The notes under the pieces are model-generated. The model saw only the letters and a program-made list of their open reading frames with translations, was not told the origin of the DNA and did no database searches. 33,525 nt of DNA, taken from a virus. The position numbers and the translations under genes were made by a program. Shown one piece after another: positions 20,956 through 30,418 of this stretch; positions within the stretch are counted from its first letter, which is position 1; every line of letters starts with the position of its first letter. The stretch lies in IMG/VR virus record IMGVR_UViG_3300044612_002388, positions 1 to 33,525 of that record; one strand, 5' to 3'.

Positions 20956-22817
20956 GGGTAAATCTCCTCGATTCGCATCAGGTAAATGCGACCATCTGCG
21001 GTGAGTGCTGATGATGTGCCGCCGATGGTCAGTGTGTACGATGTATTGCTGGTCACCGCAAGGTCGCCCGATAGCGTGGCCCTAGCAGCGAACACGAGAG
21101 TGACGGTGTTGACACCGTCTGTGAGGGCCACAGTCAGAGTGCCCACCCCCAGGCACTCGGCATCGACCGTAAAGCGCAGAATGCCCGCCCCGAAGGGCAT
21201 GTCAGGCGAGGTCGTATAGGCTATGCTGGCGAGGATTGCCGTCTGGCCATCGTCCACACGCGTCAGCAGGGTGTCGTTGCTCTCGCTGTAGACGCAGCGC
21301 AGGCGTGACTCATACAGATAGTCCATGCGCTGCCGCAGGCGATCCCATGACACGGTCTCGATAGGCTGCAGGGGAGCGATGGCAGGGTTGGTCATGTCAG
21401 CCAATGCGCTGTCATTCGCCAGCTCTCGCATACTGATGGCCGCGATATACACCCGGCCACCGCTGGTCGATGCGACCGTCACCCGCACCAGATCGCCCAC
21501 CGATGGGCTGATAACGTCCCATTCCTGCTGTATCGTGGCCATGCCAAAGCGTGCCGTGTCGCAGTCAAGCCCCTCTAGGTCAGTACCGTGCAGCCCAATG
21601 TCCTGCGAGCCGCACTGGTCACGCGTCAGGGGGCCGTGTCGCCATGACAGGGTGCCGTTGCTCTCTGCTGTATCGCGCCGCTGTGACCCGTTTGGTGCAG
21701 CAGGCAGGACAATCGAGGCCACAGCCACGGTGTCAAAGGTGATGTCAATCTGTACAGGTGACACGCTGGTGTAGAGGATCGAGAGCACAATGCCATCGAC
21801 GCCTGTACGAGCCCTGATGGCAGTGCTCAGGATATCGGTGGGCTGCCGTGGTACGAATGCACCCCAAAAGCGATAGGGACTGACTGCAGAGCCCGGTGAT
21901 ATGCCCGTTGTGCGGTCGTATCCACCCACACCACCGATCCACGCATACTGTGGAGAGGTCAGGTAGGCTGTGCGCAGGTATCGTGCGATGCGCTGCAGCC
22001 ACGAGGCCCGTACAGGCTGCCCTGCGTAGTTCTCTTGGGCATAGGGCAGGCCAGTAAGCGCCGCTGTTTCGAGCCTAGCCTGCAGCGAGTACAGGGTGAT
22101 GGTGCCAAGCTGGTACAGGTCGCAGGGTGTCGAATAATTAATTGAGTTCTGCAGGCTCTGGTCAGGGCTAGGCCACGTTTCAAAGTTATCATGACCGCCG
22201 CTTCGCTCGCCTCGCATGGCATGGTAGCGCGACTCTCCCTGCCAGCCTCGCACCGGTGGGTTTACGCCCGGATTAAGCTCAATCAGGTAGTGCTGCGCCT
22301 CCTCAGGGCCTGCCGGTATCTGATTGGTCGTGCTGCGCATCTCTCGATTGGTCGCGTAGGTAATGTGTCCGCTTTCGAGCAGAGCGCCCACTTGCGACTT
22401 GATGAGCAGAGCACACCTCAGGTCACCATTGGCAGGCCGCGGGGGCAGCGTCAGGGTAAGCGTATGCACGCCCGTCGTGATGCCGCTGCTGACTGCCGAT
22501 ACGCTACCCTCGCACCACAGCGCCACGTCTATGCCGCCCGATACCATAACCGCAATCTCAACCGTCAGCTCGGTCTGGTACTGAGGCGAGATAATCAGGA
22601 AGGGTATGCTGTACCAGTAGTCAGGGTGCGTCGAAATAGGCGACGGGGCTGAGACCTGCAGGCCTGTCAGGCCTGTGGCACTCTGCACGCTCCACACGTA
22701 CCCACCGCCAGCGCCGCGCTCGGCCAGTTCGATGACGTTCTGCCGCGTCACATCGCCAATCCACTGCGAAATAGGGCGACCGGTGACCGTAACCGATGGG
22801 TCAATGACCTCAAACAT
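20952..22817 (-). CDS. Tail tip/baseplate structural protein
   Basis: This protein has about 621 residues. The ATG at 22817 (MFEVIDPSVTVTGRPISQW) follows GAGAGGG and overlaps the previous stop by 8 bp; an upstream ATG inside the previous gene is rejected. The protein consists of many beta modules with Thr/Ser-rich strands ('DITFDTVAVASIVLPAAP', 'LRFTVDAECLGVGTLTVALTD'). These suit carbohydrate-binding-like or structural domains of tail fibres. No enzyme motif is seen. It is part of the host-interaction apparatus by position. Confidence 0.65.
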   Translation of the reverse strand: MFEVIDPSVTVTGRPISQWIGDVTRQNVIELAERGAGGGYVWSVQSATGLTGLQVSAPSPISTHPDYWYSIPFLIISPQYQTELTVEIAVMVSGGIDVALWCEGSVSAVSSGITTGVHTLTLTLPPRPANGDLRCALLIKSQVGALLESGHITYATNREMRSTTNQIPAGPEEAQHYLIELNPGVNPPVRGWQGESRYHAMRGERSGGHDNFETWPSPDQSLQNSINYSTPCDLYQLGTITLYSLQARLETAALTGLPYAQENYAGQPVRASWLQRIARYLRTAYLTSPQYAWIGGVGGYDRTTGISPGSAVSPYRFWGAFVPRQPTDILSTAIRARTGVDGIVLSILYTSVSPVQIDITFDTVAVASIVLPAAPNGSQRRDTAESNGTLSWRHGPLTRDQCGSQDIGLHGTDLEGLDCDTARFGMATIQQEWDVISPSVGDLVRVTVASTSGGRVYIAAISMRELANDSALADMTNPAIAPLQPIETVSWDRLRQRMDYLYESRLRCVYSESNDTLLTRVDDGQTAILASIAYTTSPDMPFGAGILRFTVDAECLGVGTLTVALTDGVNTVTLVFAARATLSGDLAVTSNTSYTLTIGGTSSALTADGRIYLMRIEEIYP

Positions 22818-24864
22818 AGTCGAAACCCTCTCCGAAGTACGCCGTGTCAGGGTATGGCAGCACGCTATAGGTCGCCGCCTCGATACGGTCACCGGGCGCA
22901 GGCGTCACACCCAGACCTGACACCGTAATGCTCGTGGCATTCGATGCGGTCACCGTAATGGTGCCGTCAAGCACCAGCCCTGCCGCGTCAGTCAGAGCCA
23001 CAGCATCGCCGTTCGTGAACCACTGGTCCACGTCGTCGCCGTTGTCCATGGTCATGGTGATGGTGCTGCCCACCACGCTCACCACGGTCGCAGATGGGCC
23101 CCACTTGCCCACGTTCGCCTGCACAGAATAGCCCGTCAGGGCCAACACCGCATCGACCGTGCCCGCCTCTGCACCCAAGCGCCTCGAAATGCCGATAACT
23201 ATGCCGTCCATGTCGATGACGCCACGCAGGCCCTGCCGATTCCACACCGTGCTGCACGTCAGGGCTAGAACCTGCCCAGGTTCGAGGCTAAGGCTTATCG
23301 CCTTGCCCAGCGTCATCGTAATGGTCACCGTGGGCACTGACAGCTGGTATATCTGCAGGGCTGCAGCCAGACGGTCATACATCCACCCCGCTGCGTTCTG
23401 TATCCACCCGGGTTTGACCGCGATCTCACGACCACCGCCGACCACCTGCGAGACCAGGTCGCTCTGAAAGTTGAGCACCTGCTCGCCGCCCAGCTCGCTC
23501 TGTTCCCATCGCACGATGCGCACCGGCTGCGTGTCTGCAACCGCACCCAGACCGCGCATCAGTTCGGCCTCCACGATGTTATCCACCGCACCCAGACAGC
23601 GCAGCCAGTCGATGACCATAATGCGCCCAAAGGCGTCAGCCGTCAGAGCGCAGAGCATCGGGGCCATCAGATTCTTGCTGATGGCATCAGCGAGCATGAC
23701 CGTGCCCTTACTGCCACCGGGCCACCAGAGAGCGTTGGGATCGTTGCTGTATGGCGGCACCATGTTGCCGACGCCGTAGGCTGCATCGAGCGCCATCAGG
23801 TTGCCCACGTCGCTGGGGTCCATGCCTGCGACCTGACCCGGTGGCCAGTCTGCTGTGAGCAGGTACTGCAGCACGTTTGAGGGCGTGTCCTGTGGACACG
23901 TCCACAGGCTCTCAACACGCGTGGGCACGGTCGTGGGATCGGCTGCAGCGTCCACCAGTTCCTTGGGTGGACTGTTCAGGGGATACGCTGTCTCACCCTT
24001 GCCCCACTGCACGATGGGCTGGTCCTCTCCCACGTCCCATGTGTATTGGTCGTTGGTAGGCAGCAGAAACGTGTTGGCCACAGGGCAGACAATCCACGCA
24101 TCGCCAAACCAGATACGCGCTCGCTGTGGAGCCCATGAATCGAGCACAGGGAACGTGTAGGTCACCCGCCTTTCATCAGTGTTCATCTGAATATGATTGA
24201 TGCCCAGCGCGTTGAATGGCTGCGGGTCCACGGGTGCCTGCCGCCGCTCTCGCAGCCAGCCCACCATCGACACGATATCGAGAGCACACCCGTGGTCTGT
24301 CCGGCTCACACTGCGCAGCACGCCTTGATAGACCAGACTCGTGGTCTGGTCCTCGACACTCACCCGCATTCCCACAGGGTTTGAGGGCCTCGCCAGCACG
24401 AGAGGCTGGGGCTGCGTCAGATACACCCACTGGTGCGTGCGAGCCACACCCAGAGAGCCAATCGCACGGGTCACCGCGTACACACCCGGGCTGGTCTCGC
24501 TGTCCAGGCGCATGGTCTCGCCACCGATAAACACGTATTGCGGCGTGGTCAGGCCTGCGGTGTCGAGTACGATGCTGGTGTCTGTATTGGTGCAGAACTC
24601 AATCAGTCGCACCGGAGCCGTGGCACCTGCAGGCAGATCGAGGTCACGCCGCGTCAGGGGCTGCAGCTCTGCAGGGGGCCCGATAAGCTCCCAGACCATG
24701 CCGCCAGACGACGCAATCGGTTCGAGGATGCCGAGCTGCGCACCCGCAATCATAGGCGACGAGCCCAGATTGCGACGGGTGCCTGTCGACGTTGTCCAGG
24801 CGTACTCGTTGCCTGACCCGTCGATGTAGTTGGCAATCCTGACCGTGTATTGCGTGATGCTCAT
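22810..24864 (-). CDS. Tail hub/baseplate protein (tail-tip organiser)
   Basis: This 684-residue protein follows the distal-tail-like gene. N-terminal segment 'PVRLIEFCTNTDTSIVLDTAGL' and a 'GMRVSVEDQTTSLVYQGVL' beta region suggest a tail hub (T4 gp27 / siphophage Tal-like) role. The C-terminal part has a repeated Thr/Val-rich Ig-like stretch ('TITVTASNATSITVSGLGVTP'). This is proposed from order after tape measure and distal tail gene, rather than from a family match. ATGA links it to both neighbours. Confidence 0.6.
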   Translation of the reverse strand: MSITQYTVRIANYIDGSGNEYAWTTSTGTRRNLGSSPMIAGAQLGILEPIASSGGMVWELIGPPAELQPLTRRDLDLPAGATAPVRLIEFCTNTDTSIVLDTAGLTTPQYVFIGGETMRLDSETSPGVYAVTRAIGSLGVARTHQWVYLTQPQPLVLARPSNPVGMRVSVEDQTTSLVYQGVLRSVSRTDHGCALDIVSMVGWLRERRQAPVDPQPFNALGINHIQMNTDERRVTYTFPVLDSWAPQRARIWFGDAWIVCPVANTFLLPTNDQYTWDVGEDQPIVQWGKGETAYPLNSPPKELVDAAADPTTVPTRVESLWTCPQDTPSNVLQYLLTADWPPGQVAGMDPSDVGNLMALDAAYGVGNMVPPYSNDPNALWWPGGSKGTVMLADAISKNLMAPMLCALTADAFGRIMVIDWLRCLGAVDNIVEAELMRGLGAVADTQPVRIVRWEQSELGGEQVLNFQSDLVSQVVGGGREIAVKPGWIQNAAGWMYDRLAAALQIYQLSVPTVTITMTLGKAISLSLEPGQVLALTCSTVWNRQGLRGVIDMDGIVIGISRRLGAEAGTVDAVLALTGYSVQANVGKWGPSATVVSVVGSTITMTMDNGDDVDQWFTNGDAVALTDAAGLVLDGTITVTASNATSITVSGLGVTPAPGDRIEAATYSVLPYPDTAYFGEGFDYV

Positions 24865-25775
24865 AGAGGCGTGCCCGGGTCCCAGTCCTGCGTCTCGACA
24901 AAGGCCATGGTCACGTTGTAGCGCCGCGCTGCGGTCGCGCTCTCGGTCGCATAGGAGCCGCGATCGAGCGACCCGCTAACGTCCATGACCGCGTCCCGGA
25001 AGTCCACCGCAGCGGTGCCGATAGGTGGCAGGGCCAGCTTTACGATGGCACCGTTGGCCAGCGCCCAGAGCAGGTCATCGAGCACGCCAGCGGTGTCACC
25101 TGCTGCGCGATTCGCTGCCGGCAGATAGTCAGCCACGGTGAGCAGCTGACGGCTGATGTCAGCCGCCTCGACATACTCCCAGACAACCGACCAGATGAGC
25201 CGCCCACCGAAGAGCAGGCGATCCTGCGTGGCTGCGCTGTACTCGCTCATGGCACCGCTGCCCACTGCGACCTGCACAGGTTCGAGCCGCGCTGGTGGGG
25301 CGAATTTTGGCCGCCAGACGCCTGCTGTGCGACGGTTGATGATCGTGTTAGAGAGAGGACTGGTTGACCCTGTCAGCGTATCGTTGACCGCGAGGCCAAA
25401 CAGCGCCAGCGCAGCAGGGTTGCTTGTGGCAGTAATCTGCCATGTGGTGCCCCCTGTTATAGTCATGCTGACTATGTACCCAGCACGACCTGATGCGGCC
25501 ACCAGAATGGGGCTTGATGGCGTTGCAAAGTCGCTGGTGTACGATGAGCCTGTGGTCACAATCCTGCTGTGCGTATCTAGCGCTGTACGCATGACAGCAG
25601 CCAGCGAGAGGGCACTTGCAGGATACCGTAATGCAATGACACTGCCCGTGGTCAGCCAGCCCCAATAGGTCCCGCCGGTGACCGTCAGAGTCTCGGTGAG
25701 ACCGCCTGCCAGCACGTCAATCGTGAACGTCGGGACCGTCACCTGCCACGTCACAAGGGGATAAATGCTGCTCAT
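24861..25775 (-). CDS. Distal tail/tail-tip protein
   Basis: This 304-residue protein lies directly after the tape measure. It has a beta-rich N-terminal half ('TFTIDVLAGGLTETLTVTGGTYWGWLT', 'AVMRTALDTHS') and a mixed C-terminal half ('WEYVEAADISRQLLTVADYL', 'RRYNVTMAFVETQDW'). Position and size fit a distal tail protein. Sequence motifs are not decisive. It overlaps both neighbours by ATGA. Confidence 0.6.
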   Translation of the reverse strand: MSSIYPLVTWQVTVPTFTIDVLAGGLTETLTVTGGTYWGWLTTGSVIALRYPASALSLAAVMRTALDTHSRIVTTGSSYTSDFATPSSPILVAASGRAGYIVSMTITGGTTWQITATSNPAALALFGLAVNDTLTGSTSPLSNTIINRRTAGVWRPKFAPPARLEPVQVAVGSGAMSEYSAATQDRLLFGGRLIWSVVWEYVEAADISRQLLTVADYLPAANRAAGDTAGVLDDLLWALANGAIVKLALPPIGTAAVDFRDAVMDVSGSLDRGSYATESATAARRYNVTMAFVETQDWDPGTPL

Positions 25776-27487
25776 AGGCCCTCCGCCTGCGCAAACCGCA
25801 GCGAATCCACCACGAGCCGCGCAGATTGCCGCTGGTCACCCACAATCCCAAAGGCGTTGTTGACCGTCACGTTGCTGTTGTTGTTGACGCTCGGGGTCGA
25901 TGGCGTTGGCACCACACCCGCGCCTGTCGCTGCCAAGCCCTGACCGCCACCGCCACCCTTACCACCGGTCATGAGCTTGCCTGCTGCGAGCATGATGCCG
26001 CCCTGCGCGATGTATGCCGCACCGCCTACCGGGTTGAACGATGGCATGAAAGGAATCATCGACAAAGCGCCCTGCATAATCGAGGCCGAACCCTGCGCAA
26101 CAAGCATCTCGCCCATCTGCCGCTTGAACGCTTTACCCACGTTCTCGCCACTCAGAGCCGCATCGACGAAGCTGGTGGCCACACCTTCGGCCATGCCCAT
26201 CGCCCCTTGCTTGAACACGTCAAGCGCCTGATTCATAGGGCTCAGCTGGTCGAGCATGGCCATCAGAGAGGCACTGGTCGCAGTCGCAGCATCGCCCGCT
26301 GCAGGGCCAATCAAGATGAGCTCTTCTCGCAGTAGCGCCAGCGCCTCGACCTCCTGCTTGATGAGCAGGTTAGATGCCGCCCTGCGCTCCATCTCTTTGT
26401 CTACGGTGATCTGCGCTTGCTCCCTCGCTGCTGCAAGGCCTGCCTGCAGCGTGGCCATAAAGGTGCTCTGCTGCACCATCGCCTCAGTCGCTGCCGCAGT
26501 CGCTGATGCTGCCTCTCGCTGGCGCCGCCCTGTCTCGGTGAGCTCAAAGTTAAAGCCCGCCTGGCTCGCACCGGTCGCCTGTAAAGCCTCGTCTAGGTCG
26601 TGATAAATCTGAATGATGTCTTCGCCGCGCTGCACGTTGCGCTCGCTCAAGCCCTCATTATTCGCCTCGACCAGATCGCGCTGGTACTGCGTGCTGTCTC
26701 GCAAGCCATCGCGCATCGCCTCAAGCTGCTCCACGCTGCCAGCCAGACCGTCGCGCATATCGCCCAGGCCGGTCGTGATAGCGCCAAGGTCAATGCCGGC
26801 GAAGCTCGCCACAGGGGCCAGACTCTCCACGAATGACTGCGCCATGCCGATGGCGTCGGCCATCGTGCCCGTCACGCCCTGCGCAATCGCCAGACCGAAG
26901 TCTAGCACCGCGTTGGCCACGATGCGCATACGACTGCCCAGATTGACCACCGTGGTGGCCATGGCGTCAATCGCTGCCTCACTCAATATGATGACCGTCT
27001 TGACGCCTGCCACAGCGCCATAGAACGCGTCCACCACCACGATGCCCGTGTTGATGGCCACCGTCAGCGAACCAGACACCACAGACGCAATCGAGTCAGC
27101 GTTCTCGGTCACAAAGGCCATGACCTGCGCAACCCTGCCGAGTACCTCTTGAAAGCCCTCGCTCTCAAAGATGGCACCGCCCACGGCCACCATCATGTCA
27201 TTCATGCGAGACGACAGACCCGCTAAGGTGTCTGCCGCTTCCTGATTGGTCTCGCTGTACGCCGACACAGCAGCAGCCACACCCGCAGCAGCAGCAGCCA
27301 GAGCAGCCGCGCCAGCTGCAGCCGCGCCCATCGCCTTGCCCATCATATCGCCGCCGCCGGCAGCGTCGTCTAGGGCCTTCTCTGTCTTGCGAGCCTCATC
27401 GGCAACGCCATCGAGCGCCTTTTCTGCGTCGCTGCCGTCACCCTTGATGCGAATCAACACGCTGCTGATGGTGCTGCCCAGACTCAT
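25772..27487 (-). CDS. Tape measure protein
   Basis: This 571-residue protein has a helical, coiled-coil start, an Ala/Gly-rich hydrophobic stretch (about 47-75, 'AAAAGAAALAAAAAGVAAAV'), a second hydrophobic region near 125-165 and a C-terminal membrane-like section ('MLVAQGSASIMQGALSMIPF'). It ends in an Asn-rich 'NNNSNVTVNNAFG' linker. Such layout directly after the G/GT chaperone genes is diagnostic. Tail length scales with this protein (about 0.15 nm per residue), suggesting a short tail near 85-90 nm. It overlaps the chaperone T frame (ATGA). Confidence 0.9.
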   Translation of the reverse strand: MSLGSTISSVLIRIKGDGSDAEKALDGVADEARKTEKALDDAAGGGDMMGKAMGAAAAGAAALAAAAAGVAAAVSAYSETNQEAADTLAGLSSRMNDMMVAVGGAIFESEGFQEVLGRVAQVMAFVTENADSIASVVSGSLTVAINTGIVVVDAFYGAVAGVKTVIILSEAAIDAMATTVVNLGSRMRIVANAVLDFGLAIAQGVTGTMADAIGMAQSFVESLAPVASFAGIDLGAITTGLGDMRDGLAGSVEQLEAMRDGLRDSTQYQRDLVEANNEGLSERNVQRGEDIIQIYHDLDEALQATGASQAGFNFELTETGRRQREAASATAAATEAMVQQSTFMATLQAGLAAAREQAQITVDKEMERRAASNLLIKQEVEALALLREELILIGPAAGDAATATSASLMAMLDQLSPMNQALDVFKQGAMGMAEGVATSFVDAALSGENVGKAFKRQMGEMLVAQGSASIMQGALSMIPFMPSFNPVGGAAYIAQGGIMLAAGKLMTGGKGGGGGQGLAATGAGVVPTPSTPSVNNNSNVTVNNAFGIVGDQRQSARLVVDSLRFAQAEGL

Positions 27488-27894
27488 AGACCACCCCTTG
27501 CATGACGGGCCGCAGCCTGTACCGCCTCTCTACGCTTGCGCTCTGTCTCTTCTGCCGCTGCCCTGCCGCTCTGCACTGCCGCATAGGTCGCCTGCCCCAA
27601 CGACCATGTGCGGGCGTCCACCTCACCCAGCCGCACCGTGCCTGCCTGTATCATGTGGCCTAGCTCTAGCATGTCCCATATCCACGGGTCGACAGTCAGC
27701 ACGTCACAACTCGGCACAGGGGCCACGACAAAGCGCCCGGGCTCTCGCATAGGCTTATGGCAGCCGCGCTGCGCCTTGGTCGCGTCTGGGCATTCGTAGC
27801 ACTGATTGCCCTTCCGCGTCAGGATTCGCGACGCACTTTGAATTTTTTTGCGGCCTCTGGCGGCACCTCCCGGGCACTCAGCACCTCCTCGCAT
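27484..27894 (-). CDS. Tail assembly chaperone T extension, made by -1 frameshift
   Basis: This open frame overlaps the preceding chaperone gene in the -1 phase. The likely product is the fusion GT of about 228 residues: the first 109 residues of G, then, after slipping on A-AAA-AAA (27843-27849), residues 'IQSASRILTRKG...'. The T part includes a possible metal site ('CYECPDATKAQRGC'). GT binds the tape measure and tail tube during assembly; the ratio G:GT is set by slippage. The formal start at 27894 is unlikely to be used. This is the classical lambda-like G/T arrangement. Confidence 0.85.
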   Translation of the reverse strand: MRGGAECPGGAARGRKKIQSASRILTRKGNQCYECPDATKAQRGCHKPMREPGRFVVAPVPSCDVLTVDPWIWDMLELGHMIQAGTVRLGEVDARTWSLGQATYAAVQSGRAAAEETERKRREAVQAAARHARGGL

Positions 27895-28169
27895 AGACCA
27901 GGCAGCAGATGCACAGGGTACTCAGAGACCAGCCACGCGTGACTATCCGCATCGAGCACGCCCTCAAGCCAGTCGAGGCAATCACGACCCATGCGCACCA
28001 TCGCGCTGGTCAGCGCTGCCGCCTGCTCTCGTGTCATGTTCGCAGGGTCGGCCTGCACCACAGGCCAGCACGCTTGCTTGGCACGCATCGAGAGGCAGTC
28101 AAGCTGCGAGATAGCGCGGCCCTTGAGGGTCTTAACGCCTTCGGGAGTGTCGAGTTCCAGGAATGTCAT
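27819..28169 (-). CDS. Tail assembly chaperone G
   Basis: This 116-residue acidic, helical protein follows the tail tube gene and precedes the tape measure. It begins 'MTFLELDTPEGVKTLKGRAISQLDCLSMRAKQACWPVV' and ends 'PPEAAKKFKVRRES'. Its end carries the slippery A7 run that feeds the -1 frame. It starts one base before the tube stop. Assignment is by position, size and frameshift. Confidence 0.87.
   Translation of the reverse strand: MTFLELDTPEGVKTLKGRAISQLDCLSMRAKQACWPVVQADPANMTREQAAALTSAMVRMGRDCLDWLEGVLDADSHAWLVSEYPVHLLPGLCEEVLSAREVPPEAAKKFKVRRES
27843..27849 (-). promoter_or_regulatory. -1 ribosomal frameshift site A-AAA-AAA
   Basis: On the minus strand, codons are GCA AAA AAA TTC in frame 0. 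After slipping back one base, reading is ATT CAA AGT, which is the T open frame that has no stop until 27484. The heptamer fits the X-XXY-YYZ rule as A AAA AAA. Frame-0 translation stops 21-24 bases later. Confidence 0.88.
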
Positions 28170-29242
28170 CAGGTGCCTGCCATGAAGTAGAACGTGAGGC
28201 CGCCGTCAATCGAGCCGTTGACGGGGTCCTTACCGGCTGCCACGAGGTCATACTGCCGGAACGCCAGCGCCGTCGATGATACCGGTGGGTCGTTGTACTG
28301 CACCTCATTCATGGTGACCACGACCTTCATGCCGGCGCTGCCCTCGTTGCTGATGAGCGTGAGGTCGCGCCCTTCGGCCTGCGCGATCCAGTTCGCCCAC
28401 ACGGCCAAGTCTGGCGCTGTGTTGCCCTCTGGGTGCAGGTCCACGGTAAAGGCCACCGTGTCGCTGCTGCCCGACCGAGTCAGGAACGCAGGCGCAAACC
28501 CTGCCACCGCATTCGAGAGCACCGATGGGCGAGGCACCAGCTGCATCGCAGGCGTCACACCGAAGTTCTGCAGGCCTGTGAAGGTCTGCTCTGCGCCCAC
28601 GTTGTTCTGAATGCCCGACACCAGCGAGGCACCAGAGAAGATCGTCGGGGTCTGCAGCGACTGCGTAGCGCCATAGTCTGCCGCCGCTGCCGTAAAGGTC
28701 GAGGCTACCGGAGTGCTCCACAGACCCGCAAGCTGCAGGTCCACCAGAATCTCTTTCTGGCCCTCGGCTGCGATGCCCGTAATGACCGCGAAACAGTCGG
28801 TCGCACGGTATCGGTTGCCGCCGATCTCATGCTTTTCGATGGTCAGCGGCACAGGGGCCGTGGGCGGGTTGTACGCCGCCGAGAAGCGCAGCTGAATCGC
28901 ATCAGCAGAGCCTGTGCCCGGGTCAAACGTCGTGGACACCAGAGCGCCCGTAGCCTTGAGCAACGCGCTGATGGGGCTGCTGTCTTGGTCTGTGTAGTCA
29001 GCGAAGCGCATCAGCTCCACCTGCATCGTGATGCCCCAATGCCGACCGCCCATGACTGCCAAGGCAGGCAGGCCTGTCGCGCTCTGGGTGCCGTCACGCG
29101 TGATGGTGCCCTCGACAACCGAGAAGTCACACGACCGCACTCGCAGGGCTAAATCGCCGCCCTGCGTAATGGTCGCACCCGTGCCAAGCGCCACTTGGCT
29201 CTTCACATATACGAGGCTCTGTAAGCTGCTCTGCAAGGTCAT
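28169..29242 (-). CDS. Major tail (tube) protein
   Basis: This 357-residue protein has beta-strand repeats with segments 'VSTTFDPGTGSADAIQLRFSAAYNPPTAPVPLTIEKHEIGG' (split between residues 110-150) and 'KEILVDLQLAGLW'. This is similar to siphovirus tail tube proteins with a Lambda gpV/Mu L-like core. It should be abundant in virions. It is directly followed by the G/GT chaperone, which is diagnostic of long tails. ATGA overlaps the terminator gene. Confidence 0.82.
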   Translation of the reverse strand: MTLQSSLQSLVYVKSQVALGTGATITQGGDLALRVRSCDFSVVEGTITRDGTQSATGLPALAVMGGRHWGITMQVELMRFADYTDQDSSPISALLKATGALVSTTFDPGTGSADAIQLRFSAAYNPPTAPVPLTIEKHEIGGNRYRATDCFAVITGIAAEGQKEILVDLQLAGLWSTPVASTFTAAAADYGATQSLQTPTIFSGASLVSGIQNNVGAEQTFTGLQNFGVTPAMQLVPRPSVLSNAVAGFAPAFLTRSGSSDTVAFTVDLHPEGNTAPDLAVWANWIAQAEGRDLTLISNEGSAGMKVVVTMNEVQYNDPPVSSTALAFRQYDLVAAGKDPVNGSIDGGLTFYFMAGT

Positions 29243-29799
29243 GGCGGCACCGTGTATGGTGTGCGGGCTCTCACCCGCTGGTAGACGATCATCTCGATTG
29301 CAAGGGCCAGCGTAAAATCGCTGCCCTCGCTCTGGTCCTCATATACTTGCCCGATGGCCTGCCCAATGTCCACACGGTACACGTAGCTGGTCGCCTGGTA
29401 CACAGGCGATGGCATGTAGGTCTCAAGCGTCTTGCCCACCGCGTCCATGTAGTCTCGCACGCCCTGCCGGTAGTAGTTCATGTCCTTCGGGGCGGTCTCT
29501 GACGTCTTGATGAGGTCAGGCAGCCGCATGATGCCCAGCACCTGCATGGTGTGCGCTAGGTCCTTTGAGCCCATGCCCTCGACTGCGATGACCGATGATG
29601 CCGAGATCGAGAAGCCTATGCCCGGGCTCTGCCATTCGCGCTCGATATCCTCGAACAGCCAGTAGGTCTTGGGAGCCTTGAACGTGTACCCGTGCGCTGT
29701 GCCGTATGCCGTCAGAGCCGCCGGCAGATGCGTCTGCAGCACCGTCTTGGCCGACGTAAAGACCTCGTATGGCCCGATGTAGATAGGCACGTTGGTCAT
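29239..29799 (-). CDS. Tail terminator / tail completion protein
   Basis: This 186-residue protein lies between the gpG-like protein and the tail tube. An N-terminal region 'VFTSAKTVLQTHLPAALTAYGTA', a middle 'GIGFSISASSVIAVEGMGSKDLAHTMQVLGIMRL', and a C-terminal 'DFTLALAIEMIVYQRVRA' strand give the alpha/beta shape of tail terminators that cap the tube. Position supports it; motif evidence is modest. There is ATGA coupling to the tube gene. Confidence 0.72.
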   Translation of the reverse strand: MTNVPIYIGPYEVFTSAKTVLQTHLPAALTAYGTAHGYTFKAPKTYWLFEDIEREWQSPGIGFSISASSVIAVEGMGSKDLAHTMQVLGIMRLPDLIKTSETAPKDMNYYRQGVRDYMDAVGKTLETYMPSPVYQATSYVYRVDIGQAIGQVYEDQSEGSDFTLALAIEMIVYQRVRARTPYTVPP

Positions 29800-29800
29800 G

Positions 29801-30418
29801 TCACCCCCTGCCCATCATGCGAGCCAGCACTTGGCTCGTGGTCAAACCGCTGCGCACCTTGCTGTCATCGCCCAGCGACTTGCTGATGATGCCCGCAAAA
29901 TCGCTCTGCTTCGCTGCCACCTCACGGGTGAATATGCGACCGAACGACAGTAGCGCACGGCGTGGAATGTCGTGCCCACCCATGCGACGTGGGGCCCTGC
30001 CCGTGCCGTCGTTGTTGTTCTTGGCACCCGGGGCTCTGGTGCCCATGGTCAGGGCGAGGTGCTGCTCTTGCCACACCGCAAACCGGCTGCGTGTGTTGGT
30101 CAGCGATGGGTACAACCGCTCGTTCTTGGTCCACCGCAGCAGCAGGTCGTTAAGGTCCTCTGGGCTCTCAATCACCTGGTCGGTGACCGCTGCCTTCCAC
30201 CAGACGTACCAGTCAGCCTCGTCGGTGTCCTCGTAGCCCAGCCACGGCGTGCCCGTTGACCTGCCCTGCGTCAGGTACATGTCCTTGCGGCTGTCCTCCC
30301 ATGGCTCTCGCAGCGATGCCCACAGCGGGGTGAAGTCGCTGCACTGCGTGATGGCGCTCTCAATGCGCTCAATCACGTTGCCCAGATTGTCGGTGACGGT
30401 CATGGTAAAGCCACTCAT
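29801..30418 (-). CDS. Virion morphogenesis protein (Mu gpG-like)
   Basis: This 205-residue protein is like phage virion morphogenesis proteins (Mu gpG, P2 gpS-like). It has a C-terminal signature close to 'DIPARPFLG' seen here as 'GHDIPRRALLSFGRIF'. A middle region is rich in Trp and charged residues ('TKNERLYPSLTNTRSRFAVW'). It acts at the head-tail interface. The start overlaps the previous stop by one base. It is only two bases from the next gene. Confidence 0.82.
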   Translation of the reverse strand: MSGFTMTVTDNLGNVIERIESAITQCSDFTPLWASLREPWEDSRKDMYLTQGRSTGTPWLGYEDTDEADWYVWWKAAVTDQVIESPEDLNDLLLRWTKNERLYPSLTNTRSRFAVWQEQHLALTMGTRAPGAKNNNDGTGRAPRRMGGHDIPRRALLSFGRIFTREVAAKQSDFAGIISKSLGDDSKVRSGLTTSQVLARMMGRG

